Assembly (NCBI GenBank): GCA_013153475.1
Contig: JAADEJ010000092.1
Span: forward strand, 1-38,957
From: Campylobacterota bacterium
GTDB taxonomy: Bacteria > Campylobacterota > Campylobacteria > Campylobacterales > Hydrogenimonadaceae
Direction of reading: 5' to 3'
Length of the DNA stretch: 38,957 bases
Positions 32,467 through 38,957 of this stretch are shown here, in pieces; the stretch's first letter is position 1, and each line of letters opens with the position of its first letter. The position numbers were made by a program, and so were the translations under genes. The notes beneath the pieces are model-generated. The model did no database searches. It had not been told where the DNA came from and worked only from the letters and a program-made list of their open reading frames with translations.

Positions 32467-33357
32467 ATGCCGGCAAAGATGAATTTGGATTATCACGACG
32501 ACAAAGACCACTACAGTGACGGCGAGATTGAAGAAGAGCTTCTAAACATCGTCAAAACCCGTAACGATTACGATGAGATACTTCAAAAAGATAACCGATG
32601 GCCTATTCTCTACCACCTCTCCCCTATCCGCCGGAATATCCTCAACTGGTACCCTTTCGATCCGAACGGAAACTGCCTTGAAATCGGGGCGGGTTGCGGT
32701 GCCATAACGGGTATGCTGTGCGAAAAGCTCGCCAAAGTGACGGCCGTTGAGCTTTCCAAACGGCGCGCCACCATCAACTTTGAGCGCAACAAAGCGCATG
32801 ACAACCTTGAAATAATCGTAGCCAATCTCAACAACATCGTTTTTGATGAAAAATATGACTATATTACGCTTATAGGGGTGCTGGAGTATGCCGGTTCGTT
32901 TACCAAAACCCAAAACCCCTATCTCGATTTTCTCAAAAAGATCCGCACATTGCTCAAACCCGAAGGACGGCTTTTTATCGCTATAGAGAACCGTTACGGT
33001 CTCAAGTACTTCTCCGGTGCCAAAGAGGACCATACGGGAAGATATTTTGACGGAATTGAGGGGTATGAGGGAATCGACTGGGTCAGAACTTTCGGCAAAG
33101 AGGAGCTTACCGACCTTTTGGAGGAGGCCGGGTTTTGCGACAACATCTTCTACTACCCCCATCCCGACTACAAGATGCCCATAGAGATCTATTCGGATAA
33201 TATGCTGCCCGATGGGCAGACTTTTTTGCAGAGCGCGCCAAACTTCGATTTCGAGAGGTTTTTGCTTTTTGACGAGTCAAAAGCTTTCAAAGGGATTGCC
33301 GCCAACAAACGGTTCGACTTTTTCGCCAACTCTTTTTTGATTGATTGTGGAGTCTAA
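32467..33357 (+). CDS. SAM-dependent class I methyltransferase, candidate O-antigen chain-terminating enzyme
   Basis: 296-aa class I methyltransferase. SAM-binding motif I is CLEIGAGCGAITG (70-82), the acidic end of strand 2 is TAVELSKRRA, and the motif near strand 4 is YDYITLIGVLEYAG; an N-terminal helical extension and a C-terminal tail flank the Rossmann fold. The gene abuts, with no spacer, the gene for a kinase-like/GT2 fusion and sits in an ABC-dependent O-antigen locus with a Wzt of carbohydrate-binding type. In WbdD of E. coli O8/O9a a methyltransferase and a kinase are fused and cap the chain end; here the same activities would be on neighbouring genes. AAGAGAG is the ribosome binding site. 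Confidence 0.82.
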   Translation: MPAKMNLDYHDDKDHYSDGEIEEELLNIVKTRNDYDEILQKDNRWPILYHLSPIRRNILNWYPFDPNGNCLEIGAGCGAITGMLCEKLAKVTAVELSKRRATINFERNKAHDNLEIIVANLNNIVFDEKYDYITLIGVLEYAGSFTKTQNPYLDFLKKIRTLLKPEGRLFIAIENRYGLKYFSGAKEDHTGRYFDGIEGYEGIDWVRTFGKEELTDLLEEAGFCDNIFYYPHPDYKMPIEIYSDNMLPDGQTFLQSAPNFDFERFLLFDESKAFKGIAANKRFDFFANSFLIDCGV

Positions 33358-36081
33358 ATGAAAATCTTTTACGTTAAAAACAACAGCGAAAGAAATCCGG
33401 CGTTTCAGCTTAAAACCGTTATCTATTCGGATAAAGAGGGAAAATTTGTCAAAAAAGAGCCTTTATGTCAGGAGGCAGGAGAGCACTTCAATGGCATTGC
33501 CCGTGCGCATGACGCTTTGAAAAAGTTGCTTGCAAACTCCAGCATGGAGCCAGTTCCTATTATCCATTCGTCAGAGCAGGCAATCGTTTTTCCATTTGTG
33601 GAAGGTGAAAGTTTTCAGAGCTTGTTCGATAAAGCCTACCAGACTTCATTGGATCATGCCGTTACGTTTGTCTCTGACTATTTCAATCTTCTTAAAGCAT
33701 CTTTCCCGCTTGAACCTTTTTGCGCCGAGCAGATGGTGGATGAACAATTTAAAAAGCTTTTTGGAGAATACGACTATGCGCGACTCGACGGTTTGGAAGC
33801 GTTCAAAGAGACAACCAACCTCGACCTGATCTTGCCGAACCTGATTCAAACCGAAAACAACCGCATCGTTCTTATCGACTACGAATGGACTTTCCCTCTC
33901 TCTTTGCCGCTTGAATATATCTTCTACCGCACCCTGCTTTTGCTGCCTGCCGAAGTGAGTGAAAAGTTTCTATCAAACATGGACCATCTCGATCTTTTTG
34001 AAAAAATGGAACGCCATTTTATCGATCGATACGTCATGAAAGACGGGTTCTATTTTTACAAATACAACTACATCAAAGCCAATGTGCCCGTCACCGAACT
34101 GCTTGACGCCAAAGAACGGCATATCGATGAGTTGAAAGCGAGCGCAAAAGAGAATCTCCGGGTAGCGAACGAGATGCATAAAGTGGCCGAAAGGCTTGGA
34201 GAAGAGCTTCAGGAGACGGGCGACGATCTGACATACGCCAGGCAAATGGTGGCCTACCGTGACTGGCAGCTTGAAAACGCCCGTTTAAGTAACCGGATCA
34301 AACGGCTTGTTGCCAAACTCATTCCTTTCTACCGCGCTCCGGTGTCTGAAATGCAAGAACCCGTCCATCCCGCCAAAAAGAGGAAAAAAGGGTATCGCTA
34401 CCGCACCCCCGAATTGACACCGCAGAAAAAAGAGCTACTTGAGTCACTGCTGAAAAGCAAAGATGCCCCCACCATCTCCATTCTGATGCCGGTCTATAAC
34501 GTCGATCCCAAATGGCTGCACAACGCCATAGAGTCGGTTAAAAAGCAGTGGTACACCAAATGGGAGCTTTGCATCGTCGATGACAAAAGCACCAACGAAG
34601 CCACCCTTGAATACCTCCGTTCGCTTGACGATCCGCGTATCAAAATAAAATTTTCGGATGTCAATAAAAATATCGCCGGCGCTTCCAACGACGCCGCGCG
34701 GATGGCCACGGGAGCGTACATCACGCTGTTGGATAATGATGACGAACTCACCCCCGACGCCCTCTTTGAAGCGGTCAAAACCCTGTATGAAACCGATGCC
34801 GATTTCGTCTACAGTGACGAGGATTTCATTGATACCGAAGGCCACTGTTCCAACCCCCACTTCAAACCCGACTTCTCCCCCGACCTGCTTTTAAGCCACA
34901 ACTATATCACCCACCTGGCCTGCTTTAAAAAGAGTCTTTTTGACGAAGTCGGCGGTTTTGACGAACGTTTCAGCGGCTCACAGGATTATGATCTTTTTTT
35001 GCGCATGAGCGAAAAAACAGACAACATTCACCATATTCCCAAGGTCCTCTATCACTGGCGCACCATCGAAGGCTCTACCAGCGCCGACAGCAAAGCCAAG
35101 CCCGAAGCGCTTAAAATCAGCAAACAGGTGCTCGAAGAGACGCTCAAGCGTCGCGGCATCGACGGATGGGTGGAATACGGCAATATCGACCACTATTTTC
35201 GGGTGCGCTACACTATTCAAAACAACCCCAAAGTTAGCATTGTCATCCCTTTTAAAGACAAACCTGAGCTTTTGAGGATGTGCGTCACCTCCGTGCTGGA
35301 GAAATCGACCTATGAAAACTACGAGATCATCGGCATCAGCAACAACAGCGAAGAGGAGACGACTTTCAAGACCATGAAAGAGCTGGCGGCGCTTGACGGA
35401 CGTGTCACATTCTATGAATACAACGTCCCTTTCAACTACGCCCAGATCAACAATTACGCCGTCAACACCTATGCCAAAGGTGAGCATATTCTGCTTTTGA
35501 ATAACGATATTGAAGTGATTACCTCCGACTGGATCGAGGCGATGCTGGAGCACTCCCAGCGACCCGAAATCGGTTGCGTGGGGGCCAAACTCTATTATCC
35601 CGACGATACCGTGCAACACGCCGGCATCATCATAGGGTTGGGTGGCTACGCGGGTCACTCCCATAAACACCTGCCAAGAGAGAGCCTCGGCTACTTCAAC
35701 CGTCTCAACGCCGTTCAGAACGTCACGGCCGTCACCGCCGCCTGTTTGATGGTCAAAACCGCCCTCTACAAAGAGGTCAACGGCATGGATGAGGTCAAAT
35801 TCAAAGTCGCCTACAACGACGTGGACTTTTGTCTGCGTATCCACAAAAAGGGGTATCGCAACCTCTTTACCCCCTACGCGGAGCTCTATCACCACGAGTC
35901 GGTCTCCAGGGGGTATGAGACCACACCGGAAAAGATGGCCCGTTTCCAGAAAGAAAAAGATGCCCTCTATGAGCGCCACGGCGATCTGTTGCAACAAGGG
36001 GATCCTTTTTACAACCCCAACCTTACCCACGACAAAGAGGATTTCACGCCATGCCTGAGACGTATCGAACAAAACCGCTAA
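33358..36081 (+). CDS. Kinase-like domain, helical segment and two GT2 glycosyltransferase domains in one protein
   Basis: 907-aa multidomain protein. Residues 1-235 look like a small-molecule kinase of the protein-kinase/APH fold: candidate ATP Lys32/33 (FVKKEPL), helix-C Glu39/42, hinge FPFVEGES (78-85), NLDLILPNL with catalytic Asp156 and metal Asn161, and LIDYEW with Asp174. Residues about 246-315 are charged heptad-like helix (KERHIDELKASAKENLRVAN), probably coiled coil. GT2 domain A starts at 372 (ISILMPVYN) with LLDNDD (457-462) and QDYD (542-545); GT2 domain B starts at 626 (VSIVIPFKD) with LLNNDIEV (713-720) and NDVDFCLR (820-827). It likely builds and caps an O-polysaccharide. The ATG directly follows the methyltransferase stop; the end overlaps the next gene by 31 nt. 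Confidence 0.82.
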   Translation: MKIFYVKNNSERNPAFQLKTVIYSDKEGKFVKKEPLCQEAGEHFNGIARAHDALKKLLANSSMEPVPIIHSSEQAIVFPFVEGESFQSLFDKAYQTSLDHAVTFVSDYFNLLKASFPLEPFCAEQMVDEQFKKLFGEYDYARLDGLEAFKETTNLDLILPNLIQTENNRIVLIDYEWTFPLSLPLEYIFYRTLLLLPAEVSEKFLSNMDHLDLFEKMERHFIDRYVMKDGFYFYKYNYIKANVPVTELLDAKERHIDELKASAKENLRVANEMHKVAERLGEELQETGDDLTYARQMVAYRDWQLENARLSNRIKRLVAKLIPFYRAPVSEMQEPVHPAKKRKKGYRYRTPELTPQKKELLESLLKSKDAPTISILMPVYNVDPKWLHNAIESVKKQWYTKWELCIVDDKSTNEATLEYLRSLDDPRIKIKFSDVNKNIAGASNDAARMATGAYITLLDNDDELTPDALFEAVKTLYETDADFVYSDEDFIDTEGHCSNPHFKPDFSPDLLLSHNYITHLACFKKSLFDEVGGFDERFSGSQDYDLFLRMSEKTDNIHHIPKVLYHWRTIEGSTSADSKAKPEALKISKQVLEETLKRRGIDGWVEYGNIDHYFRVRYTIQNNPKVSIVIPFKDKPELLRMCVTSVLEKSTYENYEIIGISNNSEEETTFKTMKELAALDGRVTFYEYNVPFNYAQINNYAVNTYAKGEHILLLNNDIEVITSDWIEAMLEHSQRPEIGCVGAKLYYPDDTVQHAGIIIGLGGYAGHSHKHLPRESLGYFNRLNAVQNVTAVTAACLMVKTALYKEVNGMDEVKFKVAYNDVDFCLRIHKKGYRNLFTPYAELYHHESVSRGYETTPEKMARFQKEKDALYERHGDLLQQGDPFYNPNLTHDKEDFTPCLRRIEQNR

Positions 36082-37895
36082 TTTCGTTTCTTCTCTTTGT
36101 CGCGCTTTTTTGTGCCATCTATGTTGGACTGGTGGCTTTGGGAAACGGTACCTTTTTCGAAGCACATATGCGGGTGGCTGACGGCAGGGAGCTGAATCCC
36201 AGGATCTATTACCGCACGGCCGACCGGCCTTTTTCACAAGAAATGTCATCCGCCGCCATTCTGGAGGCTGGGTGGTACAGCATGCCGGTACGCGCCAAAC
36301 ATCCCGTTGTGCAGTACCGTTTTGATCCCGATATCAAGAAGGGTAGAAAAATTACTCTCTCGGCCGTGCGCATTCGCCGTGTATCATGGTGGAAAGAGTA
36401 TGTCTGGACCGTTTCTCCCGACACTTATGAAAAGGTCGATCAAATTGAACCGTCCACTTTTTCAAACCGTTATCCCGTCACTTTCACTACTACCGGGTAT
36501 GACGCCAAAATCTATCTTCATCCGCCCCAAAGCAAGCCGCTTGTCAAACATAGGATTGATGTCGAAAAGGTTTTTTGGGCACTCTTCTTCACCCTGGCGA
36601 CACTCTTTTTCCTGCAAATCTACCGACAGCGATCATCGGAAGAGTCCTTTTGGGCCAAAACTATCCTCTACACCCTTTTTCTCGGGTTTATCCTTTTTCA
36701 GGCGCGCTACGACCTGACCCATGTACGCTACAGTTATCCGCCCGATGAGGGGGCCCATTATCGCTACGCCATGGAGATGCACTACGCGCCGGCTTTGGTA
36801 CCCGATTTTACGAAGATGCACCACTACCTTACCCATCCGCCGCTCTATTACATCATTATCGCACAGGCTTTCGATCCAAACCGCTCGCAGCTCGAGAATG
36901 TGCGGGCCATGCGGCAGGTCACCTTCGCCATTTTCGCTCTGAGCGTCTTACTGCTTCTGATGATGGGGTATGAGGCGAAGTGGGGTATTGTTGGGCACTT
37001 TGTCTTTCTCTCGTTTTTGGCCTCGATTCCCATGTTTACCTACCTGGGCGGAAGTCTTAGCAACGACAACCTGGCCCTGCTTGCCGGCACACTCTTTCTC
37101 GTGGGGCTTAAACGTCTTTTGCCCGATGCCAAAACGTGTGACGCCTCGGCCTGCGTGCTCATCGTGTTGGGGGGACTCCTCGGTTTTTTCGCCAAATTGA
37201 CGGTGGCCATTCTTATCTTTTTCGCCCTGCTCTATTTTGTTCTTTATCGACTTTTGAAACGCGCGCCTCTTCATCTGGCCAGATGGCAGTGGTTCTTGCT
37301 CGCCGTTGCCGCCGTTCCTGTTCTTTATTACCAGCTTGACATTTCATTGACCTACCACAGTCTCATTCCCACCTACGACAAGACCCATCCCAAAGCCTTC
37401 CTCCATTCACCCTTCTATGTCCCACCCGAAATGCGCCTGCACCTTTCACTCAAAGCGTGGTTCGGGCGTATGCTGCACTACATTCAGGGCGGATGGTTCG
37501 GCATTCACTCCCACCACTCTTTCGGACACGCCACCTGGTGGGGCGTATGGGGTTCCATTTTCCTGCACGCACTGGCGGTTTTGGGGCTCTTTCTGCCCTG
37601 CCCCAAGGAGGAAAAGGACCGTAGCCTCTGCCTGCTGGGCAAGGTGGGTCTGCTCGCCTTTTTCAGCGTGGAGACGGTGCAGTTTTTCTTCTCTTACAAA
37701 GCGCATCTCAAAAACGGCTACCTGGGCGGCCTGCAACCCCGCTATTTATTACCTTTTATGGTATCGTTTGCTATATTGTCGGCATTTGTCGTAGAGAAGC
37801 TCAAACGCTTTTTTATCTGGAACGTCGTTGTGTTGGCGGCGACGTTTCACGCCCTTTACGGCAGTTTTTTCTATTTTCTTCTCTTTTACCGATAA
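36051..37895 (+). CDS. GT-C membrane glycosyltransferase (DUF2142-like)
   Basis: 614-aa inner membrane protein. One helix (about 10-32) is followed by a beta-rich periplasmic domain (38-165), then about ten helices. At 230-239 the loop after the third helix carries PPDEGAHYRY, an Asp-Glu motif with nearby His, where GT-C enzymes bind the polyprenyl-phosphate sugar; the later GGSLSNDNLALLAGTL is also typical of DUF2142 proteins. The predicted role is transfer of a sugar from a lipid carrier to polysaccharide on the periplasmic side. The immediately following GT2 resembles enzymes that make such lipid-linked donors. The start lies 31 nt inside the preceding gene; donor and acceptor are unknown. 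Confidence 0.75.
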   Translation: MPETYRTKPLISFLLFVALFCAIYVGLVALGNGTFFEAHMRVADGRELNPRIYYRTADRPFSQEMSSAAILEAGWYSMPVRAKHPVVQYRFDPDIKKGRKITLSAVRIRRVSWWKEYVWTVSPDTYEKVDQIEPSTFSNRYPVTFTTTGYDAKIYLHPPQSKPLVKHRIDVEKVFWALFFTLATLFFLQIYRQRSSEESFWAKTILYTLFLGFILFQARYDLTHVRYSYPPDEGAHYRYAMEMHYAPALVPDFTKMHHYLTHPPLYYIIIAQAFDPNRSQLENVRAMRQVTFAIFALSVLLLLMMGYEAKWGIVGHFVFLSFLASIPMFTYLGGSLSNDNLALLAGTLFLVGLKRLLPDAKTCDASACVLIVLGGLLGFFAKLTVAILIFFALLYFVLYRLLKRAPLHLARWQWFLLAVAAVPVLYYQLDISLTYHSLIPTYDKTHPKAFLHSPFYVPPEMRLHLSLKAWFGRMLHYIQGGWFGIHSHHSFGHATWWGVWGSIFLHALAVLGLFLPCPKEEKDRSLCLLGKVGLLAFFSVETVQFFFSYKAHLKNGYLGGLQPRYLLPFMVSFAILSAFVVEKLKRFFIWNVVVLAATFHALYGSFFYFLLFYR

Positions 37896-37907
37896 CAGGA
37901 GCCCTGA

Positions 37908-38867
37908 ATGAAACTGATTATCCAGATTCCCTGCTATAACGAGGCCGAAACCCTTCCCATTACCCTGGCCGATCTGCCCAGAGAGGTGGAGGGCTTTGAC
38001 AAGGTCGAGTGGCTGGTCATCAACGACGGCAGTACCGATAACACTGTTGAAGTGGCCAGAGAACACGGGGTGGATCATATCGTCGATCTCAAGTTCAACC
38101 AGGGACTGGCCAAAGGCTTCATGGCGGGTATCAAAGAGTGTCTGCGCCAGGGTGCCGATGTGATCGTCAACACCGACGCCGATAACCAGTATCAGGCCGC
38201 CGACATCCCCAAGTTGGTCAAACCGATTCTGGAGGGCAAAGCCGAATATGTCATCGGCGCGCGCCCCATTGATGAGACGGAGCACTTCTCCAAAGCCAAA
38301 AAGCTTCTACAGAAACTGGGTTCCTGGGTGGTACGCAAAGCCAGCCGCACCGACATTCCCGATGCCCCCAGCGGCTTTCGGGCCATCAGCAGAGACTGCG
38401 CCATGCGCCTGAATGTCTACAACAACTACACCTACACGCTGGAGACTATTATCCAGGCGGGTCAGAAAAACATGGCCATCACCTCCGTGCCCATCCGCAC
38501 CAACGGTTACCTGCGCCCCTCGCGCCTCTTCTCCTCCATCCCCAATTATATTAAAAAGTCGGTGGTGACCATTGTGCGGATCTTCGTGGTCTACAAGTCG
38601 TTTCAGTTCTTCATGACCATCGCCGCCATACTCTTCGGTTCCGGCTTTTTGCTCGGTCTGCGATATCTTTACTTCTACTTCACGGGAGACGGGGACGGGC
38701 ATATTCAGTCGGTGATTCTTTCGGGCGTATTGATGGGTATGGGTTTTCAGACCGGGCTCATCGCCTTTGTGGCCGACCTGCTGTCGGTCAACCGCAAGCT
38801 TCTTGAGGAGATCCGCTACGAGGAGATGAAAGAGAAGTACGACAAAGCCGCCGGCAAGAAGCAATAG
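37908..38867 (+). CDS. GT2 glycosyltransferase, polyprenyl-phosphate sugar synthase type (DPM1/GtrB-like)
   Basis: 319-aa GT2 enzyme with catalytic N-terminal domain (IPCYNEAETLP 7-17, INDGSTDN 38-45, and the DXD-type NTDADNQY 88-95) and two C-terminal membrane helices (about 233-258 and 270-296) followed by a charged cytoplasmic tail. This layout is that of dolichol/undecaprenyl-phosphate sugar synthases, which charge a lipid carrier from an NDP-sugar. The likely user of that product is the GT-C enzyme encoded just upstream (12-nt gap). CAGGAG precedes the ATG by 7 nt. Which sugar is transferred cannot be read from the sequence. Confidence 0.88.
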   Translation: MKLIIQIPCYNEAETLPITLADLPREVEGFDKVEWLVINDGSTDNTVEVAREHGVDHIVDLKFNQGLAKGFMAGIKECLRQGADVIVNTDADNQYQAADIPKLVKPILEGKAEYVIGARPIDETEHFSKAKKLLQKLGSWVVRKASRTDIPDAPSGFRAISRDCAMRLNVYNNYTYTLETIIQAGQKNMAITSVPIRTNGYLRPSRLFSSIPNYIKKSVVTIVRIFVVYKSFQFFMTIAAILFGSGFLLGLRYLYFYFTGDGDGHIQSVILSGVLMGMGFQTGLIAFVADLLSVNRKLLEEIRYEEMKEKYDKAAGKKQ

Positions 38868-38870
38868 CGC

Positions 38871-38957
38871 ATGAAAGTTCTTTTTACCTGCGCCGACAAA
38901 CCGACCATTTCGCGCAACCGGTTTCATCGCGAAACCCTGCGCCGGCGTTTTGAGTAT
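38871..38957 (+). CDS. Start of a further gene, possibly a glycosyltransferase (cut by window end)
   Basis: An open frame of 29 codons starts with ATG 3 nt after the preceding stop and runs off the right edge (MKVLFTCADKPTISRNRFHR and onward). The first strand (KVLFTCA) would suit a GT4/GT-B enzyme start, as expected in this locus, but so few residues do not allow a family call. Confidence 0.5.
   Translation, partial: MKVLFTCADKPTISRNRFHRETLRRRFEY

Noticed and set aside
34978-36249. 423-codon minus-strand frame opposite the GT2 domains
   Set aside because: Antisense to clear GT2 motifs (LLNNDIEV, NDVDFCLR) and without a ribosome binding site or domain.
1-38957. tRNA, rRNA, CRISPR array, insertion sequences, integrases
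   Set aside because: Looked for repeats with regular spacers, transposase motifs and tRNA-like cloverleafs; nothing convincing was seen by eye, and nearly all of the window is protein-coding.

Overview
The window looks like chromosome of a free-living Gram-negative bacterium, most likely a Campylobacterota (Epsilonproteobacteria) member of the higher-GC, Nitratifractor/Sulfurovum/Hydrogenimonas type. That placement is inference from protein style (short GT35 phosphorylase, nucleotidyltransferase/hexomutase fusion, CorA/MgtE/OmpA types) and from the dense overlapping gene layout; no rRNA or other phylogenetic marker is present. No tRNA, rRNA, CRISPR array, insertion sequence or phage gene was seen, and there is no gene-free stretch longer than about 100 bases.

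Region 1 (about 23440 down to 1, minus strand) is one long, tightly packed gene string, apparently a single operon of at least 23 kb that runs off the left edge. In transcription order: EI24/CysZ-like membrane protein, pgm, glgP-like phosphorylase, pfkA, sugar nucleotidyltransferase fused to a degenerate phosphohexomutase, GH57 alpha-glucanase, galT, glgA (copy 2), ROK sugar kinase, glgA (copy 1), glgB, pgi, a small periplasmic protein, an OprO/P-type porin, a CPA1 cation/proton antiporter, moeA and malQ (3' end missing). Most neighbours overlap by 4 nt or abut. Together they encode glycogen synthesis, branching, remodelling and breakdown plus the entry into glycolysis (glucose to glucose-6-P, glucose-1-P/glucose-6-P interconversion, fructose-6-P, fructose-1,6-bisP). 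A classical ADP-glucose pyrophosphorylase (glgC) is absent, so the source of nucleotide-glucose is an open question; the fused nucleotidyltransferase and GalT are the local candidates.

Region 2 (23441-27113) starts at a short divergent intergenic region and carries, on the plus strand, corA, an OmpA-type outer membrane protein with TSP3 calcium repeats followed by a clear intrinsic terminator, and mgtE. Two unrelated magnesium channels therefore flank one outer membrane protein.

Region 3 (27115-38957, plus strand) is a surface-polysaccharide locus. A DUF4038 glycoside-hydrolase-like gene is coupled to mgtE; then come wzm/wzt (ABC-2 exporter with a Wzt carbohydrate-binding C-terminal domain), a polytopic membrane protein, a methyltransferase, a 907-aa protein combining a kinase-like domain, a helical/coiled-coil stretch and two GT2 glycosyltransferase domains, a GT-C (DUF2142-like) membrane glycosyltransferase, a DPM1/GtrB-like GT2 with two C-terminal membrane helices, and the start of another gene. 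The arrangement suggests ABC-exported O-antigen whose chain end is capped by methylation and phosphorylation (a WbdD-like function split over two genes), plus a lipid-linked-sugar pathway for periplasmic modification. Part of this region (about 30.8-34 kb) is clearly more AT-rich than the glycogen operon.
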